64,000 bases of DNA from Mariannaea sp. PMI_226 (taxonomy: Eukaryota; Ascomycota; Sordariomycetes; Hypocreales; Nectriaceae), in assembly GCA_024336345.1 (NCBI GenBank), contig JANFOG010000008.1, positions 2,413,576 through 2,477,575 on the forward strand, read 5' to 3'. Below, piece by piece: positions 23,351-34,447 of the stretch. Made by a program: the position numbers and the translations under genes. The first letter of the stretch is position 1. Every line of letters begins with the position of its first letter. The notes beneath the pieces are model-generated. The model was given only the letters and a program-made list of their open reading frames with translations. It was not told the DNA's origin and made no database searches.

Positions 23351-26300
23351 ATTAGTTGTAAAGCATTTGGGTAATGCTAAGAATTAATGTATTCTGTGTG
23401 ATGTGCGACGGATGGAAAAGAGAGAAATTCAGTACTGGACTGGGTTTTGAGCTGAGGACCGGGAGCAGAGTCCGCCATAGAGTTAATATTTCTTTATCAC
23501 TCATTATAAACACACACCACTACTGAACGCCCCCTTATGCAAGCTGGGGTTTTTGGACACTTGTAGGATCTCTTGAGGGGGAAACAGCCAATTAAATCAT
23601 AACCTGACCTAACCTGTATACTTGATCATAAGCGAAGCTATTGTAACAACATGCAGGCTCACTAAATAGAAGATATCTATTACGAATCTTGAAACCAAGT
23701 ACCTAAACATATAAAGCTTTTATGGATAAATCGTTCTATTTTCTATCTAGGTATTAAAATTCCCCATAGGACATGCGAATCAGGGTCGTACGATGAATCA
23801 GTCTGGAGGAATCATCTACCATCTTTGCGCTGAGCAAGCCAGTTGCTACTGCTCTCGATCACAGGCTACATGTGACTTATCACGATTTTATGATTTTCGC
23901 CCTTCGGCTTGAAGCGGGCATCCTTGTCCACCTCGCGGCTGTACAGACCCTTGGAATTCAGCACGTCACCGATCTGCGACTCTGCCAGCAATCTATGGGC
24001 CGTTGTTTCACACCCAGCGTGGGCAACCAGTAGTTGATGTGCAATCGTACGCGTTCATTCTGGTGCAATGCGCGATGCAGTCCTCGAGAACACGCTGCTA
24101 GTTGTTTCGGCTTACCGCCCTGCACCTATTTTGACAGCAAGAATAACACACACACACTTACATACCTATCTAATGAAAGCGCCGCGACAAACATTAACCT
24201 ATCCTTACTATGCATCGAGGCTTAAAAGATACATACCAACCTCAAATTCGGGCGCATCCAACAGGCCAGAGGGTAGTACATGTGTGGTAACTCACTGTTG
24301 GTATCCATACATGTAAGTGATCAAGCCATTGACGCTGAATGGGCTGCCAAAAACAACACGATACTCGTCCTACTGGCTAAATAAGGTCGCGCATGAAACC
24401 AGTGGAAGTTAATTGATATGGGGGATATCAAAGTCGTACTAGTGGTGAATTCTGATGGATTCCTACAACCAACGTGGCTGTATTGGGGGTATGGTCAAAC
24501 ATCGCCACGAGCCTTTCTCTGGTGACTTCATACATTGGAGGGTAGAAATACGAGAAAACCCTGTTGAATGCATGACTAGCATTGTAAATTTCCGGTCGTA
24601 TTCGGCTTGACTGCAGCTAGTGAGAAGGGCTTGGATTGATTTGACAAATCAACACGAAAAGCAATGTGCATTTTCAGCCGCAATCATCACACGACTGCTC
24701 TTAGTACTGTAGGATCTCGACAAATGGGCACAAAGCTAGCGTGTCTGACGTGGCTAAGTAAGCTAAGCTGGCCAATCGTGTTTATATATAAGGTACATAT
24801 AAAAAAAGCCTGAGAGAGGTGGTCCTGTATGCAGCCGTCCTCATGCTAATATTGTGCCAGTTTGTCGAGATGGTAGGTATTCTTGAGAAACCATGCGTAT
24901 TTGAGATGCTACGAGGGCATTACGCAGTGCCTTATTTTTTCAGGAGACCAACGAATCGTTACTTAACACATGGTAATCGCAAGTGAGTTTTAAATCCACG
25001 TGCAGCGAGGATGATGTCTTGCAACATCTCACGGCCCTTACATCGAATACGTAATATCGAGGACCCAATGAAGAAAATGAAGTAATTCTGGGGATTATTC
25101 TGAGGATTAATATTCTTGATTCTATCTATCTACTCTGCTGGGATGGTAACCGTCATCTCCATGCAATTGGGAGGCTGCGGTTGCCGCCTGCAGTTGGGCA
25201 TCCCCTAACGCATCCGCAAGCAAATGTAAGACTATGTAATCATTATTTGTGTCACCGACTTTGGAAAAGTAGATGAAGTGCGGGGTGTATAAGATACACT
25301 AGAATCATAAGCTTTTCAGAGGGATTATCCAATGAGTTACTTGGGTATGGATTGGCAAGGCCTCGTCATTGGCATCGCTCATGTGCAAAATTAGCGGCAA
25401 ATGAAGTTTATAACCTGATACCGCCTAGTGTCCATCCGGTATCTGACCTTCCGCTCCTCTTTCCCCTCCTCTCTTTTCTATACTATACAAATAACATCAA
25501 ATGCCGTACTATTTAATCTGGCGCACACACGGATTACATTAGGTGCGACAAGTCTCAGCTGAAATATATCCAGGGGGGACACAGCTTGAATGAGACATAG
25601 CATGGGTAAATGATAATCTAGCGAATTATGTCATTTACATCTGGAGAGGGAAGAGAAGACAGTCAATTATCTTCAAAGCCCACTATAATCACTATATTAA
25701 ACATGCAGCCCAATATTTTCACAATTTAACGCTGAAGTGGCAAGCTATTAATGCACTAGAATTACCATAGCGGGTTGACGTGTCATGTTATCAAGCAAGG
25801 TCAGTGCGAGCACCTAAATATTATTTCTAGGGCCCAAGCTAGAAAGGCAATATCTCAGGATGTTAATTAGCTTAAATATAGTAATGCAGCGCATTTCTCT
25901 CGCTCATTACTGAGTAGGGGTCCGGAGGGTCCTACAGTGCAATAGAAATGGAATTATAGCTGAGATTCAGCCGCACGAGGCTGGCGCTAATATAGAGAAA
26001 AAAGAATGGGGCAATTGTTGTGGGGAAAGGCAGAGTCAAAGTCATCAGTGATTGCTGAATTGGGATCAGCCAGGTACCCTCGTCATGGGAACATAACTCT
26101 GAGATGCTATTTCTAACACCTATATAGAGCTCTTATGGTCACATAATCCCTCATTTGCTATTAATAATAATAAAGAACATGGCTTGGGGTTTTGGAGAGT
26201 TGACTTAGCATAATGAAGCGCTTTTCTGGCACTGGTTTTGTTTCAATCGTTATGGATGCCTCCTGCAACCCACAATGCAGCACAAAAGGTCCACGCATGT

Positions 26301-26749
26301 GAGGGTGGTCAGCCTGCAGGGAATGAAAATAATTACTGCCCTAGACCCGAACCACGTTCTGTTTGCCATTGACATTAGAATACCCACTGCTCCCTTGGCT
26401 GTAAATCCAGGGCGACGAGTTTTCCCAGTTCTACCTCTGGGGGTAGACCCAGGGATATGGGGAATACGAGTAGGGCGATTGGGCGTTTTAGTCTATGGCT
26501 GGAGTGACCTGAGGTTGAGAATAACGTAGCTGCCAAAAGTCAGTGGCCGTAAGGCTCAGCTGTTCCCAGATAACAGTGCGGTACCTTTAACCTATTATCC
26601 ATACACTCTCTAATAATTCTTATTTCATTATTTCTATGAATTTTCTATTCTCCAGTCACAACATATAGTACTCTATTGTCTATTACTCTATGCCATCCCT
26701 TATGTCAGCCAAGTTTTGTCCAAGCCTTTATCCCTAAAAAATAACACCA
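23351..26749. other. Gene-poor, AT-rich interval
   Basis: About 3.4 kb. Apart from the fragment at 23866-24110 I can support nothing. Open frames at 24034-24316 (+) and 26275-26529 (+) have no recognisable domain. The last 200 bases before 26750 form a T/A-rich leader. Confidence 0.45.
23866..24110 (-). pseudogene. Unidentified coding remnant (3' end of a lost gene)
   Basis: A GC-richer island on the minus strand ends in a well-formed C-terminus (SKGLYSREVDKDARF, then KPKGENHKIVISHM and stop at 23866-23868). Just upstream, past about 24010, another frame reads LHINYWLPTLGVKQRP, suggesting one frameshift between the two pieces. Composition and charge pattern look like true coding sequence, but I do not recognise the family. 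No start or upstream exons were found. Confidence 0.35.
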
Positions 26750-28368
26750 TGTCCCACAACAGCGACCTCGAATTAACTAATTTCCAATCCCTCGATCTAG
26801 GAATAAATTCCTCCACGCGAGATGTATGTCCTTCTCCTTACATTGCTTTACGCCATCGTTGACCTTTGTAAGGATTACCATCACGCCAGCGCCCAAGAAA
26901 CCGCGACTACAATCTGACCAGAACACAAGTTCAGCGAAGTCGACGCTATCGAGCCTTCTGATCTCAGCCCTCGCCACCTAGATAACCGCTGATGCCCCGC
27001 AGTTAAAGCCCTTGCCGACTCTCACCACCATGAAGAGGAAGTTTCCGAGATGGAATTGTTTTTCTCTCCTCAGGACCTATCCTCAACGACTAAGAAATCA
27101 AGAACGATCGAAGGTGGTATGCAGCAATAGCAAATTATCGACTCTCGGCCACTTTGCGTTATTTCACCTGCCGGCTATCGCAATTACCTTCACCCTCTTA
27201 TTCCTCTATATCAAAAGAGTTCATTGGAGTCGTCCTACTATGGAACAACTAAATCTCCTTCAATTCGCCGCTAAGGCACATGAGGCTTTAATTCTAGTTT
27301 CCCTAACAGACATTTTGCTACATAGGATCTGCTATCTTCTACTAGTTAAGGATGACGGCATCCCGCTTGGATTTATTACCTCTGCTTTCCACCTTGGTTC
27401 CCCAATCCAATACCTTCTCAGTTCGGAATTCTGGTCTGCCGTGAAATAGAAGGCGATGGTCTCACAGGATTACCGGTGCAATTATCGTCCTTATCGCCTT
27501 TCTTTGCATTAGTGCAAGTCCACTCTCGGCCATTGTGGTGGTTCCTCGTCAAGCATGGTGGAAAGTTGATAATTTTATCATGCCCAATGAAAATACTTAC
27601 ATCGGCGGGAAACTGTACAAGACGAATCTCGACTCTAAAGAAGTAATCAAAATGGATGGCCCGTGGACTGGACGAATTGATTCCTGGCCCAGCCAAGAGG
27701 CAATGCTTCAGAATGCCGGGAAAATAATGTCCTATCCTCCTCGATTAGGGATGACAACAATGAAATATCCGTTTGCAAATGTAACATTCTCGAACTATGG
27801 CGCAGACAATCGACCCACTTCACTCACCACAAACTTTTCAGACAACTCTATGGTGGCAATTACCACCTGTCCAATGTCCTCGGTCGCTTTTTTATTATGG
27901 GCTACTTGGTCCGTATCTATGGACCAGCTTCAATGGTTTGACCCTTCAGAAGAATGGCTCATCAAAGTTGAGCATGGGACAAATGATTCCTCCAATACAA
28001 GGAGCTGGAAACAACCTATGGTTGCCATTGAATGTCCAACAAACTATCTTCATAAGGGAGGCGCAACTTTCGATTTCGATTACATCCCTTTTAAGAAAAC
28101 ACTCAGACTCACTTTAGAGGAATATCCTATTTTTCAAGAGCTGGCTAGCACAGCTGGCAGTTCCTTAGGCCCTGGGTATCGCTTTCTCAATCTCCGGGAT
28201 TCAATGGATTTACCCATTAGTGCAGATATAATATTTGGCAATGAGACTTGGTCCGATGACAGACAGGAGTGCAACATTTGGCTAAAGCATGGCAGGGTAT
28301 GGTATGGGCTTGTGGACATGCAGGCACAATTTGGGCAATGTATAGTACAACATGGGCTTGAGGAATAA
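26750..28368 (+). pseudogene. Truncated, frameshifted copy of a fungal membrane protein
   Basis: Paralogue of the locus at 57387-59262. It begins at an ATG with good context at 26750 (MSHNSDLELTNFQ), followed by a GTATGT intron and further short exons. The best-preserved part is LSTLGHFALFHLPAI, LLFLYIKRVHW, LLQFAAKAHEALIL, then SLTDILLHRICYLLL, whose paralogue reads SLTDILLHRINYGLL. At about 27449 the frame breaks (FWSAVK then stop) and resumes as ITGAIIVLIAFLCISASPLSA, matching the paralogue's next membrane span. The C-terminal half stops at 28368, near residue 300 of the paralogue, so the final ectodomain and last membrane spans are missing. Family function is unknown. Confidence 0.7.
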
Positions 28369-29243
28369 GGACACAATTGAGATATGTATGGATGAATTAG
28401 CAATTAGTTCCCTTTTGGCATTATACCACCGGGCGTCATGGATTGTAATTGTAATTATAATATAGGCTAAAGCTTTAACTAGCTAATATTAAAGGCAAAA
28501 TAATTTTATATGTAGTTAACTTGTAAGTAACAGTAGTAGTCAAGGTTGGGTCCAAATTTGCCTTAGCCAGATTTCGCTATTAAGTCAAAATTTAAAGATC
28601 GGACTGCATACTAACACCAGCCATTTTGGATATACAATATCGGTATGTATAGGTATAAAATGACCAGGCGAATGTAATGGTAATAATCCTATAGCATGAA
28701 ATGTACATGGTGGGCAGCAAATGCCTGCTGTACAACCAGGAGTTAGACACTAGTGTGGGCATTTTGACTTTACGCTAATTGTCACACCCTGTAAGCGGCT
28801 GCTTCGAGTAGTGCGCGCAGTGGGGGAGTACTTCAGCTGGGCACTGGAAGTTCCAGTAAACTAATGCCACATCTGATTTTTGCGGAGAAGGTTTCTCGGC
28901 GTTGAATCCAGACCTGTAAGGCTGCATCAAACCGTTTGAGAAAGTTCAATTGCTAGAGAAACTAGAGTAAGCCACCAGTCTAGACCACATCTTTTCTCTT
29001 TCCATTGATTGTTAACCCTATCGATTGAGAATATATGACGAAGTCTGAGCTTATGTGCTGTTTTGAGGCGGGCGTCTTCTCCTTTTAGCTCTTCAAATCT
29101 TGCGTCGGCTTCTGCAGTATAAAGTTACACATAGCCCAGACGTCCTACAGAGGACTTTTTATCTTTCCTATACCTGACAATATTCCCTCTTGATAATATC
29201 CAATCTTGACAACATCCAATCTTGACAATATTCCCTATTAACC
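28369..29243. other. Intergenic region upstream of the Cys-rich gene
   Basis: 875 bp, AT-rich in its first half. Near 29116 there is a TATAAAG box about 128 bases before the start codon, and the 5' leader holds the short repeats listed separately. No other gene seen. Confidence 0.5.
29169..29240 (+). repeat. Short repeats in the 5' leader of the Cys-rich gene
   Basis: CTTGATAATATCCAAT, CTTGACAACATCCAAT and CTTGACAATATTCCCT follow each other in frame-free tandem (16-bp unit) just before the start codon at 29244, with a further TGACAATATTCCCT ahead of them. They could be regulatory or simple slippage products. Confidence 0.6.
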
Positions 29244-29905
29244 ATGAAGATCTTTTCTCTAGTCACTCTTATCAATTTGGCAATCTCAACTGAAGCTGGC
29301 AAGGTTCTTCAATGTGCGATTGGATGATAATATAATAAGGCCACCTAACTAATATCTATATAGCGCGGAAAGTCCAACTTTGCGTAAACGGACTTTGTCC
29401 TGCGGGGCAGCGATGTGTTGAAAAAGCAAATCCACCTCATTGTGTGAATGATCCACATGCACCAAACTGCTATACTGATGGAGGTATGAATATCTATATT
29501 AAAATGGGTCCTATTTAGCTAATTTAAACGCTTAGCTGCCTGTCTGACCACTGCCGATTGCTGTAATATAGGTAATGGCGTTACTTGCAATGGTGGTGTA
29601 TGCAAACCTCCTTGTGATATAGGTAATATTTGGCTGGATTAGATGAGAGTAAAGTGAACACTAATAAGGATCTAGTGCCTTGTACCGGAGCTGGTCAGCA
29701 AAATTGCTGCTCTGGATACACTTGCCAGTTTAATGTTTGTAAGCATTGTATACCTTCTGGTAGTGTGTCGCCACTTGGTAAGTTTGTCTACTGAAGTCCT
29801 AATGAGTATGGGCTAACTATTATGGTCAAAATAGGCTGTGCACCCGAAGGGCTAAAGGCTTGCTGCAGCCTTGGTGTCCATTGCGATCCAAAGACTTGCA
29901 TATAG
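29244..29905 (+). CDS. Small secreted cysteine-rich repeat protein, five exons
   Basis: Exons 29244-29313, 29364-29483, 29536-29622, 29676-29777 and 29835-29905 give 149 residues with 22 cysteines. Introns are 50, 52, 53 and 57 nt, with GT/AG ends and CTAAC/CTAAT branch sites; all four interrupt codons after the first base (phase 1). Signal peptide about 1-18 (MKIFSLVTLINLAISTEA). The mature chain has three units of the pattern C-x(6-7)-CC-x(4-7)-C-x4-C: from Cys66 (ADCCNIGNGVTCNGGVC), Cys95 (QNCCSGYTCQFNVC) and Cys128 (KACCSLGVHCDPKTC). A diverged Cys-rich segment precedes them (residues 30-59). The spacing resembles cystine-knot folds. Likely an extracellular disulfide-stabilised protein, possibly an effector or antimicrobial; the role is not shown. 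The start has a good context (TTAACCATG). No protein match is known to me. Confidence 0.78.
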
Positions 29906-30736
29906 TGTCTTACGGATGAAATAATCCTGGGATAATATCCATGAGGTACCATGACGTGCTACCCGCAGTCAAGGTGTAATCTCTATTGGGGGCTACATAG
30001 CGAAGCAAAGGTAGGAGTGGATTCGGAAGTCTCCCTGCAGGCTTTAAGAGGCTGCTCGTGAAGAGAGAAGGAGAGGTCGGGCTCAGCCACTTCATATGGT
30101 CACTGGGTATCTTGTTTCTTTTATTACCTCTAGTGATAGGAGGTTGACATTCGTTGCTATAATTGAGATACTTAAGACTCTTCTTCGACCCATCCAAACA
30201 TGTTCCTTTGGCCATGGGATATACTATTTGGTGCCCCACTCCATTACCGCTAGGATGGCAGCAACCATCCTCAACAAACACCCTACATCCTCTTCGTCGA
30301 TGAAGAACACCCTCTCATCCAGTATATGTATCCCCGTGTTCATCGAGTCTATCACCGCCACCCACAGCTGCACGTTCTTTTCCTTCCAGAGGCACAGTGG
30401 TATCGGTGCCAGGATGGGTGTTGCTGGTTGTTGGACATGCCGGTATCTCTATAACTACAAATTCTCTTGCTTCTGAAAACCAGCCGCACACCAAGTGGCC
30501 AGCTGAAAGCGGCTGTCGTCGGCACTGCACTCGGTTTTATATTATGAGGGGATAAAGGCAATGGACGCTCTCACCTATTTTATAAGTATCTTAACTCTTC
30601 CCCAAACTGGAGTAGCTCGCCAAAAATGGCCCTAAGATATCGTAGAGATGCCAGCCAAATTTGGCAAACAGGTAGGAGAGTGCTACAATGCCAATTTCCA
30701 GCGAGATCAAGTGAGTTCAATGATATCAGGTTCGCT
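29906..30736. other. Interval without supported gene
   Basis: About 830 bp. Overlapping frames on both strands at 29910-30476 have no recognisable domain. Their somewhat GC-rich composition suggests decayed coding sequence, possibly upstream parts of an ankyrin-type gene. Confidence 0.35.
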
Positions 30737-30955
30737 TTATTTAATAGCTAATTGCAGTGCCATAACGCCAGCTCGATTGGGAAGTGTGATGTCAGATTGC
30801 TCTTCGAATATTGCTTTAAGAAGCGGCATATGGCCCAGTCCAACAGCATAGTGAATTACAGTATTTCTTTCCTTATCGACTGCATTAATGTCAATACCCA
30901 CTTCTTTCACCAGGCATAATACAATTTGGGAATAATCAATATCATCTTAGCGAAA
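30737..30955 (-). pseudogene. Ankyrin-repeat remnant
   Basis: An open stretch without start codon ends with a stop at 30737-30739. It reads LVKEVGIDINAVDKERNTVI, HYAVGLGHMPLLKAIFEE, then SDITLPNRAGVMALQLAIK. This has the ankyrin spacing (N-x-x-D-x-x-x-x-T-x-x-H-x-A-x-x-x-G-x-x-x-x-x-x). About two repeats are left; no upstream exon could be joined. Probably the 3' remainder of a longer ankyrin protein gene. Confidence 0.6.
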
Positions 30956-31626
30956 GTCCCACTGACGATTGTCGGTGGGAATGAGCGGCCATCCATCAGG
31001 GCGTAAGGGACACCACCTAGCTCTTATCGTACTACAAAATCCTCAGAACATATTTTTGGCTATGCTCCAACACAACCGACAACGGTAAAACCTTAACACA
31101 CTGATATAAAGCCACTCATAAACCCGGCGGAGAACATCATCACGTGCTGCCTAAACCAGTGCCGCAATTAAAATCTCATATTAAACATCCTAAAATTAAT
31201 TTAGATAGACCGTAATTGGCAAGTCTCCCTATATTCCAGCGTATTTCATATAGTCGTTCAAGTCTCTCAGAAACGTCTCGCGGAAGCGGTAGACCGGGCG
31301 TCACAGGACCGAGCCGACACAGAGCCAAGAATCGGCGAATGCAGACCTGGCGGTTCTGAGGACCTAGATAGTAATAGAAAATGGTAGCCTTGTCTTTGCG
31401 AGCCTGAGCTGACAAAGACAGAACCACCGCCTCCTTCCAAGTGTCATCCATAATGTTATAAGTGTTGACACAATCGAGGCCGATAGTACTAATTTGACCC
31501 AGCCCGTGGCTCTGCATGACATTTTCCTCTATGATCTGCAGTGCTCTTAGCCGCTATATAAGCCAGTCTTAAGGGTGACTGGGTAGAAGCCGTCGGCGTG
31601 GCCGCACGAGGCGGCCGAGCCTAAAT
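30956..31626. other. Interval without supported gene
   Basis: An open frame at 31176-31517 (-) of 113 codons (DDTWKEAVVLSLSAQARKDK) is unassigned. It may be a remnant, since decayed elements lie on both sides. Confidence 0.35.
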
Positions 31627-31735
31627 AATAAAAGAAAGGAAAGAGAGAGAAAAGAAAGAGAAAAAAGAGAGAAAACAAAGAAAAGAGAGGAGAGAGAAAA
31701 GAGAGAATGAAAGGAGAGGATGGGAGGTGAGTGTA
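31627..31735. repeat. Polypurine tract (GA-rich)
   Basis: About 110 bases made almost only of A and G on the plus strand. It lies directly downstream (on the minus strand) of the LINE coding tail, so it is probably that element's 3' untranslated region. Confidence 0.75.
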
Positions 31736-31752
31736 TCTCGGGCCTGCATCGT

Positions 31753-32250
31753 CTAGTAATGAGGGCAAATCTTTTCAAAGAAGCCGCTTGACTTAGCCAC
31801 TTTGGTGTACTTTTCGAAATTTCTTCCTATCGCGAGGTTGACTGTTACAGTCGGCGACGGGACAAGCCATATTCGACACCATCGTGGTACCTTTCTGCAG
31901 TAGAAGATATGGTCAGGTACTTTGCGTCGTCCGCACGAGCAGGTCACCTGCGCGTCGTCGTGATTGAATCGTTCGTAGTATGCAGCGAAATCCCCATGGA
32001 GGGACCTTGCTGCGAGTAGATGGTGCAGGGCAGCCCGAGGGGGCGAGAGTTCCGGTGGGCAGCGTATAGTTGCCTTGAGATTCAATCTCTTATACTGCTC
32101 GGGAACGGAGGTTGTCCACCATATTTCGAGAGCTTCTTTTGGTTTCTGCCTCGTCACCTTTCGCAGGTATGCCAGGGTCGGCTGAGCGCCTTCCGGTTCT
32201 GGCAGCGAGGACGCTGCCTTTGCTAGTTTATCGGCTTGTTCGTTGCCGGT
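31753..32250 (-). pseudogene. Tad-like LINE tail (RNase H end and Cys-rich C-terminus)
   Basis: An open minus-strand frame from 32250 to the stop at 31753 begins inside an RNase H domain (TGNEQADKLAKAA). It continues to the C-terminal region typical of ascomycete Tad-clade non-LTR retrotransposons (HHLLAARSLHGDFAAYYERF, then CSCGRRKVPDHIFYC). Everything 5' of the RNase H end is missing, the usual result of 5' truncation at insertion. It is in one frame with no internal stop, so this insertion is comparatively young or escaped RIP. Confidence 0.8.
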
Positions 32251-32416
32251 CTATATTGCAACACTGGTGTTGTCTCCACAATGGAAATGGGACTATATTG
32301 ACAACAATTGGCCTTCAGACTGGCAGGAACCTTGTCGAAAACAAATATTAGATTTTTAGACTAAAGAATGTAAATCCACTGCAATTACAATCCCTACGCA
32401 GACCCCAGAAGCAGGC

Positions 32417-32794
32417 GATAAGGTTAAGAACTCCTTCCACAAATGGGCACAGCAGAGGAAAGGGACTTGCCTTAATCAGGAGGAATATATAAAATATCTT
32501 CCCGCCCCAATCGTACCAGAAGTGACGGATCCACAATCCTGGTGGCTTGAGCCTACCCAAAGGAAGTCTTACCCAGCTCTATCCGATATGGCTTTGGATG
32601 TGTTATCCATTCTGGCAATGTCGGCGGAGCCAGAACGCTTATTTTTAAATATAAAGATCACTATCACGGATTGTGGGAATCGTATAGACCTTGAAAGTAT
32701 TGAAGTGACGGAATGCCTTAAATTATGGCTAGGCAAAGGCAATAAGGTGGCCTTTGCCAACAACGACCTTAATATAAATGAAGATATTCCATAG
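32417..32794 (+). pseudogene. hAT transposase C-terminal remnant
   Basis: An open frame without start codon runs from KVKNSFHKWAQQRKG through SWWLEPTQRKSYPALSDMAL to the hAT dimerisation signature LSILAMSAEPERLFLN. Only the C-terminal 125 residues remain; the catalytic part is gone. A second, longer hAT copy lies at 36.7 kb but is not closely similar. Confidence 0.75.
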
Positions 32795-33057
32795 CTTGTA
32801 AGACCTTGATTGGGATGCTGTTGTATTTCCGCGATCAATTTCATTTCATTAGCCTTATACTATCACGTGAATAATATTATATTAATATGGCCGTGCATAT
32901 TACTATATATTATAATTATGTCATATGAGGTCCATATAATATGATGAAGGTTATGCCCGTATCATATATAGTATGACCTTCCAAAATTTGATCATATATG
33001 GTAATATTACACTATTGGACACACTAAACGCGTCTCGGGACGTGCAGGGGATATTGG

Positions 33058-33145
33058 GCGGGAACGGGGCCCGTTACGAGAGTGATCTGAACAAGGGTGG
33101 CTCTACAGTGGTGATTGGCTGAGAACGGGAACGGGCCCCGTTACG
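33058..33145. repeat. Pair of GC-rich near-palindromes
   Basis: GGGAACGGGGCCCGTTACG (from 33060) and GGGAACGGGCCCCGTTACG (from 33127) are direct repeats 67 bases apart. The 13-base cores are exact reverse complements of each other. They stand out from the AT-rich surroundings. Confidence 0.8.
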
Positions 33146-33627
33146 GTAGACACTGACTGAGTAAGCGCCAACCCGATTTATATGCATTTTGAATCATTTT
33201 GGGGGGCGGCAACATTGCTTCTAAATTGTTGGTAGCGTGGTTCGAAACTGGGTGGCGGTTTCCACAAAGTTGACTTCATTTTGCAGCTTCGCTATGTGAG
33301 CGCGTTTTCATTTTTGTATGGGAGTTTCTACGACTCTACTAGTTGGGTCATAGCTGATTTGTTGATAGGTATAACACTAAGACCAGGTCTGTTCAGCTTC
33401 TAAAATATCTCTCTTTATATTCATTTTTATTTTTCTATACTTTTTAAAAAAAAGTGTACCTCGAACTCACCTGTGAACCCTACCCCCTAAATCAACACCT
33501 CAGAACCGGTGTGATAAAAAAACAGTTATCTGCTTATAGCGTAGAGGTATGTACCTCAAGGTACCCACCCTAGACTAAGTAACAAGCTTGTTATTTTGGA
33601 GAGGAAGCTGTAAGTGCTCGATACTGT

Positions 33628-33679
33628 ATAAACCTATTACAATATAGTTTATCCCTTGGGAACCAATCGGACCGTTACA
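33628..33679 (+). repeat. Gypsy LTR 3'-end fragment
   Basis: TATAAACCTATTACAATATA, then TTTATCCCTTGGGAACC and ending in CCGTTACA, closely matches the last 50 bases of the outer Gypsy LTR (41035-41084, 56776-56827). It lies just downstream of the stop of the 33.7-kb gene. Confidence 0.75.
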
Positions 33680-33692
33680 GCTTCCACTTGAA

Positions 33693-34447
33693 TTAATACC
33701 ACCCAGCGCTGCTAATGACTGCAATAAGTAGCCCGCCTCCGGCGGCGGCCCTAGCAACCACTCCAATGGAGATAGTACTGCCGTCAGAGGATGACTCATT
33801 GTTAGGTTCAGCAGTGGAGGTCACAATGAGGGTCGTCCGGATATTGGATGTCCCCCCATCGGTGTTAGTCATGGTGCTAATAACAGTAGACGAATGGCCC
33901 TGCTGGCTACTAGTTGTGACTGTGTCGGAGGTTTCACTCGTTGCTTTTTCCATAGGGGTGGTTCTTTCGGCACCACCTGGTTGGCCGGACGTCGGGAGAG
34001 TGATAATGACCGCTTTGTTGGTACAGCAGTGGTTATTACCGCCTGATGGACAGCAGTACTTATTCTCGCCACATTTTATCAGCCGCAGCCAGGTATTAAT
34101 TTCCTCTGTCCATAAAGAACGCATCATTTTAGTATAGTATTCATGCATCGGTGACATGGTGGACCATCCCCACGGAGAAGCTGGAAGTACTTACGATCTA
34201 AGCATATATCAGGACAGTTCGACCAGTCAGAGTGCTGGCACGGCCCCCGGTAGTCATAACGGTCCGGCCAGTGGCAAAGGCCATTGGCCATGCAACTTTC
34301 GCCGTAGTCAAGATTGCAGCATGACGAGAAGGTTGTGTTAGTGCATGGCTCCCAGTTGTAGATGTTTTCGGCCACGCTTCCGTCTGGCCAGAAGCACTCA
34401 GCCGAGACATAGGCACCGGCGGCTAATAGAGATACCAGTCGGTTCAT
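33693..34447 (-). CDS. Secreted Cys-rich protein with C-terminal hydrophobic tail, two exons
   Basis: Exons 34447-34195 and 34105-33693 give 221 residues; the intron is 89 nt (GTAAGT...ACAG). The signal peptide MNRLVSLLAAGAYVSA is followed by a Cys-rich ectodomain (ECFWPDGSVAENIYNWEPC, SSCCNLDYGESCMANGLC, CQHSDWSNCPDIC, KYCCPSGGNNHCC). Next come a Ser/Thr-rich stalk (about 135-195) and a hydrophobic end (VVARAAAGGGLLIAVISSAG). This organisation is known from many fungal uncharacterised surface proteins, which usually have a transmembrane helix plus basic tail. Here the chain stops after GWY, so it is either GPI-like or has lost a cytosolic tail. The stop codon abuts the LTR fragment at 33679, which may have truncated the gene. 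Otherwise intact. Confidence 0.72.

Larger units (their letters stand above)
32795..33692. other. AT-rich and palindromic interval
   Basis: It begins with a very AT-rich stretch (32850-33010) rich in ATATAT and TATGGTAATATTAC-type palindromic words, perhaps hAT end sequence. Then follow a short GC-rich patch with two near-palindromes (33058-33145) and an LTR end fragment (33628-33679). No gene seen. Confidence 0.5.

Noticed and set aside
26275..26529. 84-codon plus-strand frame upstream of the membrane-protein remnant
   Set aside because: Different frame and no splice link to the gene at 26750; low-complexity VLPLGV-type content only.
33400..33500. Resemblance between 33420-33495 and 40370-40460 (pyrimidine-rich, then ACTCAC...ACCCTA)
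   Set aside because: Only short words agree; not enough to claim a shared element.
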